Below are positions 45,549-54,711 of a stretch of DNA of 64,000 nt, piece by piece (position 1 is the first letter of the stretch; every line of letters begins with the position of its first letter). Under the pieces are notes generated by a model. That model was not told where the DNA came from and did no database searches. It saw only the letters and a list, made by a program, of their open reading frames with translations. The position numbers and the translations under genes were made by a program. The DNA is from Photorhabdus laumondii subsp. laumondii. GTDB taxonomy: Bacteria; Pseudomonadota; Gammaproteobacteria; Enterobacterales; Enterobacteriaceae. The stretch spans positions 868,001 through 932,000 of the forward strand of contig NZ_CP024901.1 of assembly GCF_003343245.1 (NCBI RefSeq), written 5' to 3'.

Positions 45549-46808
45549 TTATTTCACTACTAATGTCTGATTCCTGTCTGGTCCATATGAAATATATTTA
45601 ATTGGGACACCAGTATAGTCTTGAATAAAAGATAAGAAGTCAATCAGCTCAATAGGTAGCTCCGTTAAATCTGTATAGGATGAGTTAAGTGTGCTCCAGG
45701 ATTTAAATGTTTTATAGATAGGTTTGGCTCTATCGAGCTGCAATAATGCATTATCGCAACAGACGAGTTTATCATCAATTTCATAGGCAACAGCGACTTT
45801 TATTTCATCTAAACCAGCAAGAACATCAACATTCGTTATCGCGAGTTCTATTACACCATTAAGTTTCACCGCGTGTTTAATCAGGGATAAGTCCAACCAG
45901 CCACAACGCCTTGGCCTTTTTGAAACGGTGCCATATTCGTTTCCACGCTCTCGAATATAATCAGCCTGTTCTGTCGATAATTCGGTGGGGAATGGCCCGT
46001 TGCCGACACGGATCATATAGGATTTCATTACACCGACAATATGCATTTTCTGTGCCGGTATACCTATCATGGCAAAGCAGGTTTGCACTAGTGTCTGATA
46101 TGCCACGGTATAAGGATAAGTACCAAAACTATTATCTAAGAAAGTGGCTTGTGATGTCTCAAGTAAAACATCTTCTCCCGAATTAAGTAAATCACCGATA
46201 ATTTCATTAGTGAACGTGAAATAGGGTTCTATCCTCTTGCCATATTGATGTGTTGTTTCTAACATCTCTTCAAAATCTAATGAAGCTTGTGCATTAAAAA
46301 CATGGTTAATCTGCTTTTCCCTAATACTCCAAAGAAATTCTAATTTACTCCTTAATTTCTCTTTATCAAAGGTATCAATAAGCCGAATGCCATGACGGTT
46401 GGCTTTGTCTTCAACACAGGCTCCGACACCGACACCCACTGAGCCGATCTTCTGTTTACCTTTATATTTTTCTGACGCTCGATTTAACTCGGCGTGTAAT
46501 GGTAAGACAATATGGCATCGCGGATCGATAAATATATGAGAATCAATATCTTCTTTTTTTATAAAGTCGATCTCTTTAACCAGAATGGGAAGACTGATTA
46601 AAGCACCTTGGCAGATATATAAGTTCTTTTTGTTGAGTGATGCGGGTAATTGAGAAAATGAGCCTCTTAGATTACCATGTTGCACACAATGACCTGCATT
46701 AGCGCCGCCATTAAATCGAGCAATGTTATTGATATTGCCAGATAAATAGTCAACAAATTTTCCCTTACCTTCATCTCCAAATTGGAGTCCAACTACAGCC
46801 GTTAACAT
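45549..46808 (-). CDS. adenylosuccinate synthetase (PurA)-like enzyme with altered active-site loops
   Basis: 419 residues against about 430 for PurA. The catalytic GDEGKGK loop and NAGH (Asp13 and His41 in E. coli) are intact, as are VGNGPFPTEL and GPDR near the end. Changed are GTTGRGIGP to GSVGVGVGA, the TTAGG region after GTYPY, the aspartate-binding ATTGRRRR loop to TVSKRPRR, and the GTP-base motif TKLD to TNVD. It probably couples phosphoryl activation of a 6-oxo purine-like substrate to addition of an amine, but with a changed substrate or nucleotide. AGGAA upstream supports the start. It lies with a HisA-like gene and a phosphoribosyltransferase, not in a purine operon. Confidence 0.88.
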   Translation of the reverse strand: MLTAVVGLQFGDEGKGKFVDYLSGNINNIARFNGGANAGHCVQHGNLRGSFSQLPASLNKKNLYICQGALISLPILVKEIDFIKKEDIDSHIFIDPRCHIVLPLHAELNRASEKYKGKQKIGSVGVGVGACVEDKANRHGIRLIDTFDKEKLRSKLEFLWSIREKQINHVFNAQASLDFEEMLETTHQYGKRIEPYFTFTNEIIGDLLNSGEDVLLETSQATFLDNSFGTYPYTVAYQTLVQTCFAMIGIPAQKMHIVGVMKSYMIRVGNGPFPTELSTEQADYIRERGNEYGTVSKRPRRCGWLDLSLIKHAVKLNGVIELAITNVDVLAGLDEIKVAVAYEIDDKLVCCDNALLQLDRAKPIYKTFKSWSTLNSSYTDLTELPIELIDFLSFIQDYTGVPIKYISYGPDRNQTLVVK

Positions 46809-46986
46809 GAATCTGTTCCTTAATTATTTATTGATTTACTCTAAATAATAGTTAAATAATCCAGTTTGGATAATATTTTTAAGATGAATAATCTGCTCTT
46901 TTAAAACTAATATGCTAACTATCTATTCATACATCGTTATAAATTATCCCTTTTCTTATCCGATTATTTTGAATAATCATTTATGA

Positions 46987-47646
46987 TTATTTCTGGATTA
47001 GCGAGTCAGCTATTAATAACGCTTCACTTAATGTATCAACAATGGGAACACCGGCAGTTTCAAGACTGACACGACTGTGGGTTCCTCCGGTATAAAGAAT
47101 GGCATGAGTTCCTGCCGCTAATGCGGCAATTGCGTCATCAGTAGCGTCTCCAATAACCACACTTTGCTCAGGAGCAACATTGAGTTTTTTGAGATGGTTA
47201 GCTAACTGCTCTGATTTGCCGGTGGTCAATAATGGCGTATTTCTACCATCTATTTGGGTAAAGAATTTGCCAATGCCATGATTATCAAGCATAGGGACTA
47301 ATTCATTATGCTCCATCAGTGAACATAATGATTGGGTTGCACCTGTTTCATAGCGGGAAGCGAGGAGCTGGCTCACACCTTCCGTTAAACTGGCTTTCTG
47401 AATACCCGGCCGATAGTGAAAATTAAATATTTTTCCGATCACTGACCATTCAGAAGATGAGGGTTCACGGCCAATCACTTGTTTATAGAAAGTTTGTACT
47501 GGAACACAATAATATTCGCGATATTGTTCCAGCGTTAGTGGATCAATACCCATTTCTGCCAATGCGAAATTGGTTGCACTCAATGAAACATTGACATCAT
47601 TAAGTAATGTGCCATTCCAATCCCAAATAATATGTGCTGTTGTCAT
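46987..47646 (-). CDS. HAD-superfamily phosphatase (phosphoglycolate phosphatase-like)
   Basis: About 219 residues from the ATG at 47646 (GGAG ten bases upstream; an overlapping TTG at 47652 is an alternative). The HAD nucleophile motif is WDWNGTLLND, with the second Asp replaced by Asn as in some HADs, and the C-terminal motif VIGDATDDAIAALAAG is present. It could dephosphorylate a nucleotide product. Gap to the PurA-like gene is 178 bp, the only sizeable gap in the operon. Confidence 0.88.
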   Translation of the reverse strand: MTTAHIIWDWNGTLLNDVNVSLSATNFALAEMGIDPLTLEQYREYYCVPVQTFYKQVIGREPSSSEWSVIGKIFNFHYRPGIQKASLTEGVSQLLASRYETGATQSLCSLMEHNELVPMLDNHGIGKFFTQIDGRNTPLLTTGKSEQLANHLKKLNVAPEQSVVIGDATDDAIAALAAGTHAILYTGGTHSRVSLETAGVPIVDTLSEALLIADSLIQK

Positions 47647-47648
47647 AA

Positions 47649-48851
47649 TCAATTAACTCCTTTTTCAAACGAGTTTTTGCGAGCTGAACATTCAGGACAT
47701 TGATGTGCCAGGGCCTTAAATGCATCGATTGGTTGTTCATAATTCAGCGGTGTTTGTGCTTTTAGATTTAATAAAAAACGCAATAATTTGGCTGCCCATG
47801 TTGAGTTTGTCAGGGTGTCATGAAGGACAGACAATAAACTGTATGAATAGGCAACCCAATCCGCCGTAGTTGTATGAACATATTTATCATCAGCGAAAGG
47901 CTGATCAATTAAACGATTCAGGACCTGATGATGCCTGAAACACCAAGGCGTCAAGACATCTAAAGTTTCAGGGTTGAATACACGATCAGCATGCCCATAA
48001 ACGCGAGTACGTAATAATTTTTCCCAATGTAGTTCGACGGCACGGGCCTTTGGACGTTGTCCGGTTTGGGCCATGACCAGATCGATTGCCTGACGTAAGG
48101 TGTCGCCTGTTCCGCAATTATCATCAATAATTGTCACGGTTCTCCCTGATGGAATTTTGCGCCCCCAGAGATGGCTGCTTTTGTGAGACGTATCATCGTA
48201 ACGTGAGACTTTCACTAAATTGAGCTCACTATCCCATGCTGCGGCTGTGACTGCCGCTGCCGCTGATCCTCCTAACATGATGCCAACAACAGAGGAGTTG
48301 GGGCATTTGTCAATTTGGGCTGCGGCCAAAGTTAACAGATGATTATCCCCTTCAATAAATGGTCTGGGCATTTTGTGTTCCGTAGCCAACGGCAATTTCA
48401 AGTCATGGATCGGCGAGGGTGAAAAAGTAAATGGTGTGCCCATCAGCGTTGAGCTGACGACTTTTGCACACTCTTTGATCCCATCGATAAATGACACAAT
48501 ATCTTCGTTAACCGTCTGCGGAGAACTTAATAAGCTATCAACAATTCTGAGCAATTTTGCCAAGCTATGATCGGCCAATATGTATTTTGATGGGGCAGTA
48601 CACAGCTTATCGCTACACTCAAGTTGAGCGATGTATTCTGTGTAATATTTCGCCGTCATCAGTAGTTCGTGACAAGATTTTTGTTCGTAATAGGCTGCAC
48701 CGCGGGATCCGACGAATGCTGGCTTCTCCGTGAGTAAACCAGGCAGCGCCATCACTTCTTTAGTTAAATAGTCTGTTTCAGGTACGCCGCGCAATTCGCC
48801 CAGTAAACCAATAGAGCGAAGATCCAATGTAGGAGATAAAGATTCAGACAT
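47649..48851 (-). CDS. phosphoribosyltransferase-domain protein
   Basis: About 400 residues from the ATG at 48851 (GAGACG upstream). The PRPP-binding loop is TVTIIDDNCGTGDTL (about 239-252), preceded by VVGIMLGGSAAAAVTAA, the type I PRTase layout. The N-terminal 170 residues have no motif I recognise, and the C-terminal HQCPECSARK has a CxxC pair. It may attach ribose-5-phosphate to a base, or bind PRPP or nucleotides in another role. Two bases separate it from the HisA-like gene, and its stop is within 4 bp of the HAD start. Confidence 0.82.
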   Translation of the reverse strand: MSESLSPTLDLRSIGLLGELRGVPETDYLTKEVMALPGLLTEKPAFVGSRGAAYYEQKSCHELLMTAKYYTEYIAQLECSDKLCTAPSKYILADHSLAKLLRIVDSLLSSPQTVNEDIVSFIDGIKECAKVVSSTLMGTPFTFSPSPIHDLKLPLATEHKMPRPFIEGDNHLLTLAAAQIDKCPNSSVVGIMLGGSAAAAVTAAAWDSELNLVKVSRYDDTSHKSSHLWGRKIPSGRTVTIIDDNCGTGDTLRQAIDLVMAQTGQRPKARAVELHWEKLLRTRVYGHADRVFNPETLDVLTPWCFRHHQVLNRLIDQPFADDKYVHTTTADWVAYSYSLLSVLHDTLTNSTWAAKLLRFLLNLKAQTPLNYEQPIDAFKALAHQCPECSARKNSFEKGVN

Positions 48852-48853
48852 AT

Positions 48854-49630
48854 TCAACGTCTCGGTGATTGTGTTGCAGCAAGGGCATCTTCGAGAGGAA
48901 CCTTACCAATATGTAGCGCTTGACCAAGAATGGCACCCTCGACACCGATAGTAGACAAATCGGCTAAAGCGCGGAGATCATCCAGGCTCGATACGCCGCC
49001 GCCGGCAATCACGGGTGATGACGTTTTCGCACAGACTTCCTGTAATAGCGTGAAGTTTGGCGAACTCATCATGCCTCCCCGCTCAACATCGGTGACGACA
49101 TAGCGTTGACAACCCTGTTTGTCTAGGCGCTCAAGGAGATCCCAGAGATTGCCTTTGCTGACATTCCATCCATGCGTTGCCAATTGGTAACCTTCCGATG
49201 TGCTTTTTACATCCAGAGCAATGGCGATCTTATCGCCATATTCTGCAATGGCTTGGGCACACCAATCTGGATTTTCTAATGCTGCGGTCCCCAAATTAAC
49301 TCGCTGGCATCCAGTGGCTAATACTTTGCGCAAGATGGTTTCATCTCTGATTCCGCCACAGACTTGTACGTTAATATCGACCGCAGCCAAGACATCAGCA
49401 ATAAGATGGCTGTTTGAGCCACGTCCTGACGCAGCATCAAGATCAACAACATGAATCCATTTTGCCCCGGCATTTTGCCAGGCTAGTGCTACTTCTGCCG
49501 GGGTACCTAAAGGTCTCCGTAATGTTGAGCTTTCACCTCGGGTTAATCGAATTGCGGAATTCGATGTCATTGCTATTCCGTCAACAATATCCACCGAGGG
49601 AAATATCTCGAATGTTTCCTTACTTATCAT
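48854..49630 (-). CDS. PriA/HisA-like (beta-alpha)8 barrel lacking the general-acid Asp
   Basis: 258 residues from the ATG at 49630 (AGGA upstream; an ATG at 49639 is possible). The sequence tracks actinobacterial PriA strikingly: ALAWQNAGAKWIHVVDLDAASGRGSN, CGGIRDE, RVNLGTAALENPDWC, GCQRYVVTDVERGG, GGGVSSLDDLRALA. HisA isomerises ProFAR using two Asp residues; Asp14 (PSVDIVDG) and Asp140 (ALDVK) are kept, but the Asp of the TD..(K/R)DG motif, the general acid, is Gly185. First gene of the operon. Either a different reaction or a regulatory role is likely. It is not the housekeeping hisA, as no his genes surround it. Confidence 0.88.
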   Translation of the reverse strand: MISKETFEIFPSVDIVDGIAMTSNSAIRLTRGESSTLRRPLGTPAEVALAWQNAGAKWIHVVDLDAASGRGSNSHLIADVLAAVDINVQVCGGIRDETILRKVLATGCQRVNLGTAALENPDWCAQAIAEYGDKIAIALDVKSTSEGYQLATHGWNVSKGNLWDLLERLDKQGCQRYVVTDVERGGMMSSPNFTLLQEVCAKTSSPVIAGGGVSSLDDLRALADLSTIGVEGAILGQALHIGKVPLEDALAATQSPRR

Positions 49631-49649
49631 TAAATGCATCCTAATTAAT

Positions 49650-49776
49650 TATACCCGTCGTCTTTCAAGTTGCCTCTTTGTTGGCTGCACTCACTCACCC
49701 CGGTCACATAGTTACCTATGCTCCCGGGGATTCGCGCCCTTGCCGTCGCGACGCATCTTGAAATCTATAAGGTATA
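49650..49776. repeat. ERIC element, full length (127 bp)
   Basis: Same orientation as 340-466, immediately upstream of the nucleotide-enzyme operon (20 bp from the HisA-like start), so the operon promoter must lie in or beyond it. Confidence 0.9.
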
Positions 49777-50403
49777 TAAATAAATTAATAACGTTTTGTG
49801 ATTAATGAAATTACAAGTTGTAATGCAATAAATATGCCCAGGAATATGAGGGTTAATTTAATGAGCTTAATAACCGTTCATCGACTCATAATAGAGGAAA
49901 GGAAAAATTTCTCAATAAGGTTATTAGCTAAATATAACAATTTGGATAACTTTGTTCAGCTAATTAATCTTATATTTACTTAAGAGGGGTTAATTTAGGG
50001 GAAGGTAAATAGAGATTCGGATTAAATATATAGGAAATGAATTATGCTAATGTTTATAGGGGGAGTTTCGTGTTGTTTATCTAATATTTTAATTATTGAA
50101 AATAATATAAATCTGTTTTTTTAGGTAATGATTTTAATATATTCTAATTTATCTAAAATAAATAACATTAATAATTAAATTTATTAAAGTGGTTAATTCT
50201 AATTATAAGGGAAATATAATTACCGAGAATTTAAAATAGTAACCGATGATTAATATGCAATTACATTCTATTCATTTCGTGGAATTATTTTCTATTTTAT
50301 ATATTGTATATAAACATGTTGCATAGGTGATTTTTATAAAATAGTTTATTGTTGATAACAATCATTTATAATATAATTTCATTTGTGATTCTATATGGTT
50401 GTA
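49777..50403. other. AT-rich gene-free region between two ERIC elements
   Basis: About 630 bp of very AT-rich sequence. A 61-codon plus-strand frame (49798-49983) has no protein-like features and is not called. Possibly contains the promoter of the leftward operon. Confidence 0.5.
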
Positions 50404-50530
50404 TATACCCAATGGATTTCAAGATGGATCGCGGCGGCAAGGGCGCGAATCCCCGGGAGCATAGATAACTATGTGACCGGGGTGAGTGCGTGCAGCTAAC
50501 AAAGAGGCAATTTGAAAGATAACGGGGATA
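50404..50530. repeat. ERIC element, full length (127 bp), inverted relative to 49650-49776
   Basis: Begins TATACCCAATGGATTTC and ends GGGGATA. It ends 10 bp beyond the 3' end of the MATE gene, and a plus-strand frame over it (50512-50955) is an artefact. Confidence 0.9.
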
Positions 50531-50540
50531 TTTTAATCAT

Positions 50541-51881
50541 TCAAATATCGAGTCGCTTAGTTTGCCATTTTTTAGATTTCCAACGCCAGATGTTAGTGAG
50601 CCCACGCAGCCATTCATCACAGAAGAAACCGATCCAGATACCTAAAATGCCCATTTCCATTTTGATCCCCAAAAAATATCCCACTGGAATAGCAATACAC
50701 CACATAAAGAATATGGCCGCATATAGTGGAAAACGCGCATCACCGGAAGCGCGTAATGCGTTCACCATAATGATATTCGCGGTACGGATTGGTTCCATAA
50801 AAACGGATAGCAAGAATAGCGGCAACAACAGTTTGATAATAGCTTCATCTTGCGTCAGAAAATGCAGAATCGGCATTCTCAACAGCCAGAAAGCAGTGAC
50901 CACGCCAATAGTGACGATACAGCCGATTTTCAGACTATTAATGCCACGAATATAAGCATCTTCAAACCGCTTAGCGCCGACCAGATGACCAACCATAATT
51001 TCATTACCAATGCTGGTGGCAATGCCAAATAACATCACAAACAGTGATAGCTGGAAATAGAGTGTTTGTGCTGCCAGTGAAATTTCACCCATCAGTCCAA
51101 TGAATGCTATGGCCGCCATATATTGCAGTATCCACACGACGTTTTCACCCGCAGCGGGTAAACCGATATATAAGATTTTGCCCAACATACCCTGTGACCA
51201 GCGTAGGAAACCCGCCAGCGTAAATTTGATCCGCAGGCCATAACTGAGCAGACAGAATAATAGGATCACGGCAACAATCCGGCCAAAGACTGTAGACCAG
51301 GCGACGCCTTCCAGACCATATTTAGGTAATCCGAAGAAACCATACAGGACGATCATATTACCTATCACTGTCAGCAAGTTAGCAATCAAAGTAACATACA
51401 TTGCCGGTTTTGATTTCCCATAAACCCGCAAACAAGCAGCCAGAATAATCGAAATAGCTTCGGGGATAAGACAGATACCCAGAATGTGTAGATAGTTAAA
51501 ACCATCTTCCATCAGATGTTCCGGCATATTCATGATAGACAAGATCTTATAGCCGAAGAAGATAGTAATCAGCGCACAGCTAAACCCAAGCAAGAAGTTG
51601 AATGCAATAGAAATATGGATCGCCTGGCTGGCTTTATCCCGTTTGCCTGCACCAATATATTGAGCAATAACGACACTGCAACCAACACTGATAAAGTTGA
51701 AGATAGTGATAAACAGATCAAATACCTGATTACCTACAGCCATAGCAGCCAGATAAGAAGTAGAAACATGGCTCACCATATAAGTATTAATTAATAAAGT
51801 GGCCAGATGGAGAAGAATATCAATAAAAATCGGCCAGCTTAACGAAAAGAGCGAGCGCTCAGTAACATCAGTTTGATGCAT
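50541..51881 (-). CDS. MATE-family multidrug/metabolite efflux transporter
   Basis: 446 residues with about twelve hydrophobic segments. FSLSWPIFIDILLHLATLLINTYMVSHVSTSYLAAMAVGNQ at the start and the second-half LPAAGENVVWILQYMAAIAFIGLMGEISLAAQT repeat show the two-lobed MATE pattern (NorM/DinF type). It exchanges Na+ or H+ for cationic or other organic molecules. It lies on the same strand as the nucleotide-enzyme operon but 900 bp upstream with two ERICs between, so a shared role is only possible. Confidence 0.92.
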   Translation of the reverse strand: MHQTDVTERSLFSLSWPIFIDILLHLATLLINTYMVSHVSTSYLAAMAVGNQVFDLFITIFNFISVGCSVVIAQYIGAGKRDKASQAIHISIAFNFLLGFSCALITIFFGYKILSIMNMPEHLMEDGFNYLHILGICLIPEAISIILAACLRVYGKSKPAMYVTLIANLLTVIGNMIVLYGFFGLPKYGLEGVAWSTVFGRIVAVILLFCLLSYGLRIKFTLAGFLRWSQGMLGKILYIGLPAAGENVVWILQYMAAIAFIGLMGEISLAAQTLYFQLSLFVMLFGIATSIGNEIMVGHLVGAKRFEDAYIRGINSLKIGCIVTIGVVTAFWLLRMPILHFLTQDEAIIKLLLPLFLLSVFMEPIRTANIIMVNALRASGDARFPLYAAIFFMWCIAIPVGYFLGIKMEMGILGIWIGFFCDEWLRGLTNIWRWKSKKWQTKRLDI

Positions 51882-51995
51882 TTGAAAAACCTACTTATTG
51901 AAAAAGGTAAATGAATTATTTCTTGAGATGCCGCATACTCAGAAAATATTCAGATATTGTACATGGTTTATTTATCCGTTAATAGAGATGAGGTA

Positions 51996-52121
51996 TATAC
52001 TCGTCATCTTTCAAGTTGCCTCTTTGTTGGCTGCACTCTCTCACCCCAGTCACATAGTTCGCTATGCTCCCGGGGATTCGCGCCCTTGCCGCCGCTATGC
52101 ATCTTGAAATCCATGGGTATA
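51996..52121. repeat. ERIC element (126 bp)
   Basis: Same orientation as 340-466, with one base missing near the right end (CCATGGGTATA). It lies just upstream of the MATE gene start. Confidence 0.88.
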
Positions 52122-52347
52122 ATGAATCATTAGGTAATTTTATTTAAATTTTATTTATGATTTTATATTGCTGAATAATTTTGTTGGATTATGGGATTTT
52201 CCAAATCTGATCATTCAGCTTTTTATGATAACTTAAACGATTTATCAACGGAGTGATAAAAAAATTTTTGTGGTTAAATTTTGCTCTATAATTAATTTAA
52301 AGGAGTCGAATATAAGGAAATGAAAATATACCATTCAGCGAGGTGAT

Positions 52348-52581
52348 ATGATGATAAATAGACTACAACACCAGTTACTTTTGGCCTTTTTAACGTTGAC
52401 TTTCTTTTCTGCTTTTTCTACATCTACCCATGCTTGTATATTGTACCCGCACTTTCCTATATGTGCGGTAAAATGCGTTATCTTTTCATCTCATACTGCA
52501 ACATGTATTATCGGTTCTCAAGCACCTAATCATTTAGCTTCTAATTATCCAATGTCTATTGGAACTGAAAAAAATAGCTAA
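52348..52581 (+). CDS. small secreted Cys-containing protein of unknown function
   Basis: 77 residues with GAGGTGAT directly before ATGATG. A clear signal peptide (LLLAFLTLTFFSAFSTSTHA) is followed by about 48 residues with five Cys (ACILYPHFPICAVKCVIF, TATCII), suggesting a disulfide-stabilised periplasmic or secreted peptide. A terminator follows 105 bp downstream, and the gene has its own upstream region. I do not recognise the family. The start, signal and terminator make a real gene likely. Confidence 0.6.
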   Translation: MMINRLQHQLLLAFLTLTFFSAFSTSTHACILYPHFPICAVKCVIFSSHTATCIIGSQAPNHLASNYPMSIGTEKNS

Positions 52582-52686
52582 CCGAAAATGGAATTCTATT
52601 GATATTCAGTTAGCATAATTATTGTGTAATATTATTGTGTGATATTATCGCGTTATGCGGAATTCTGCCTCTTTTTTTCCTATTTT

Positions 52687-52713
52687 CCGCCCTTTAATAA
52701 AGGGCGGTTTTTT
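52687..52713 (+). terminator. Rho-independent terminator
   Basis: CCGCCCTTT pairs with AAAGGGCGG over a 3-nt loop, followed by TTTTTT. It ends the transcript of the small secreted protein gene and insulates the tna operon. Confidence 0.92.
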
Positions 52714-53033
52714 ATAAAGCTATTTTTTATTCCTGTAAAAATCGGGTAAATAATTCTATTAATTTTTATGTTATTTAATTTGTTCTTTTAATCCCTTATG
52801 GGGTGGTTTTCTGTGTTAGTAATCTATTTAATTGATATGGTTAATTGTATTGTTATATTTATTAAAATCAATTTATTATCTGTTTTTCTTGTTGATTTAT
52901 CTGATTCATTAAATTGAATCTATATATAAAATTATATTTCTGATGTTTTCTATTTTTGTGGAATTGGTCACGGATAATTTAAATATTATCTATATCTTAA
53001 TGGCTGATTTTAATCAGGGAATAAGTTAATTTT
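52714..53033. promoter_or_regulatory. AT-rich upstream region of the tna operon
   Basis: About 320 bp of AT-rich sequence between the terminator and tnaC. It should contain the tna promoter and a catabolite activator site; a clear CRP palindrome was not pinned down by eye. Confidence 0.45.
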
Positions 53034-53132
53034 ATGATTTCTATATTTTTACGTTATTATTTTATCTATTCTTGTAATATGCAGGCATGGTTTAATGTCG
53101 ATCACCGTATTTCTCATTTTTTCCCTAATTAA
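53034..53132 (+). CDS. tnaC: TnaC leader peptide controlling the tryptophanase operon
   Basis: A 32-codon frame ending TAA with the peptide core W19-F-N-V-D23 and Pro31. The spacing W to D (4) and W to P (12) is exactly that of E. coli TnaC Trp12, Asp16 and Pro24, the residues that stall the ribosome when tryptophan is bound. One Asn follows the Pro before the stop, as extra residues do in the Proteus leader. A shorter start at an ATG at 53079 is possible. The stop lies 122 bp before tnaA. It controls Rho-dependent termination in the tnaC-tnaA gap. Confidence 0.92.
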   Translation: MISIFLRYYFIYSCNMQAWFNVDHRISHFFPN

Positions 53133-53254
53133 CTGTTCTGGTTATATTTAAAATTAAATCTTGTAATCACTACATTTATTTTGGCGTATTTCTGTCGGTT
53201 TTTGGAAATTTGTCTGAATTATGTAGTATAGCCAATTATTGGATAAAAATATAT

Positions 53255-54655
53255 ATGAAACGTATTCCAGAACCTTTCCGTATTAAAATGGTAGAAAATA
53301 TTCGCATGACTACTCGTGCCGAACGTGAAAAAGCATTAGAAGAAGCCGGATATAATCCATTCTTATTACCCAGTGACGCGGTTTATATTGATTTGCTGAC
53401 AGATTCTGGCACTGGAGCAATGAGTGATCGCCAGTGGGCGGGGATAATGATGGGGGATGAAGCTTATGCAGGTTCCCGTAACTATTATCATCTATGTGAT
53501 AAAGTCAATGAATTAATTGGCTACCAATATACTATTCCAACCCATCAAGGGCGTGGAGCAGAACAGATTTTATTTCCGACATTAATTGCTCGTAAAAAAG
53601 CGCAAGGTGGTGCAACGCATCCGGTCTTTATTTCTAATTTCCATTTTGATACGACAGCGGCTCATGTTGAATTAAATGGCGCGAAAGCGATTAATGTTGT
53701 TACGTCAAAAGCCTTTGATACAACCACCTATTATGATTGGAAAGGCGATTTTGATATTGATGAATTGGAAAAAACGATAGCAGAACATGGCGCTGATAAT
53801 GTTGTCGCGATTATCACAACGGTTACCTGTAATAGTTCCGGTGGTCAGCCTATCTCTCTCGCTAATATGAAAGCCGTGTATGAGATTGCAAAGCAACATG
53901 ATATTCCTGTGGTGATTGATTCAGCCCGTTTCTGTGAAAATGCTTGGTTTATTAAGCAAAGAGAAAAGGGTTATGAAAATAAATCCGTTAAGCAGATCGT
54001 CAAGGAGATGTATCAATATGGTGATATGTTAACCATGTCAGCTAAAAAAGATCCCTTGGTCAATATTGGTGGTCTTTGTTGTTTCCGTGATGATGAAGAT
54101 CTCTTTAATGAAGTGCGTACCCGCTGTGTGCCAATGGAAGGGTTTGTGACTTATGGCGGTCTTGCCGGGCGCGATATGGAAGCATTGGCAATTGGTCTTG
54201 AAGAGGGGATGAATGAGGGTTATCTGGCATATCGTATTAATCAGGTGGCTTATTTAGGTAATAGATTAAGAGATGCAGGTATTCCTATTCAATATCCAAC
54301 CGGTGGTCATGCTGTATTTGTTGATGCTAAATTATTATTACCGCATATTCCAGGGGAACAATTCCCCGCTCATGCATTGAATAATGAATTATATCTGGAG
54401 GCGGGAATAAGAAGTGTGGAAATTGGTTCTTTGTTATTAGGTCGTGATCCAAAAACCGGAAAACAGAAACCATCACCGATGGAACTTTTGCGATTAACTA
54501 TTCCTCGTCGCGTTTATACTAATGATCATATGGATTATGTTGTAGAAGCCTTTATTTCCTTGAAGGAGAGAATTCCTCAGATTAAAGGATTAACGTTTAC
54601 TTATGAACCATCCGTATTACGTCATTTCGTTGCAAGATTAAAACCAATTAAATAA
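53255..54655 (+). CDS. tnaA: tryptophanase
   Basis: 466 residues from the ATG at 53255 ([17 protein letters not shown]); a TTG further upstream is less plausible. The PLP lysine lies in MSAKKDPL (about 264), with [20 protein letters not shown] and [11 protein letters not shown] also conserved. [19 protein letters not shown] and [19 protein letters not shown] match Proteus-type tryptophanase rather than tyrosine phenol-lyase. It splits tryptophan to indole, pyruvate and ammonia. Regulated by the TnaC leader just upstream and followed by a terminator before tnaB. Confidence 0.95.
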   Translation: MKRIPEPFRIKMVENIRMTTRAEREKALEEAGYNPFLLPSDAVYIDLLTDSGTGAMSDRQWAGIMMGDEAYAGSRNYYHLCDKVNELIGYQYTIPTHQGRGAEQILFPTLIARKKAQGGATHPVFISNFHFDTTAAHVELNGAKAINVVTSKAFDTTTYYDWKGDFDIDELEKTIAEHGADNVVAIITTVTCNSSGGQPISLANMKAVYEIAKQHDIPVVIDSARFCENAWFIKQREKGYENKSVKQIVKEMYQYGDMLTMSAKKDPLVNIGGLCCFRDDEDLFNEVRTRCVPMEGFVTYGGLAGRDMEALAIGLEEGMNEGYLAYRINQVAYLGNRLRDAGIPIQYPTGGHAVFVDAKLLLPHIPGEQFPAHALNNELYLEAGIRSVEIGSLLLGRDPKTGKQKPSPMELLRLTIPRRVYTNDHMDYVVEAFISLKERIPQIKGLTFTYEPSVLRHFVARLKPIK

Positions 54656-54663
54656 TAAAGATC

Positions 54664-54691
54664 GGGATGCTCCCTTGTTTAAGAGCATCCC
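54664..54691 (+). terminator. stem-loop between tnaA and tnaB
   Basis: GGGATGCTC pairs with GAGCATCCC over a 10-nt loop, followed by CAATTTT. It probably reduces tnaB expression relative to tnaA. Confidence 0.75.
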
Positions 54692-54711
54692 CAATTTTAC
54701 TGCTTACTATA

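Noticed and set aside
45549..46808. housekeeping purA
   Set aside because: Several substrate-binding loops are changed and the neighbours are not those of purA; called a paralogue instead.
53255..54655. tyrosine phenol-lyase instead of tryptophanase
   Set aside because: The two are related, but [28 protein letters not shown] and [11 protein letters not shown] match Proteus tryptophanase, and TnaC and TnaB flank it.
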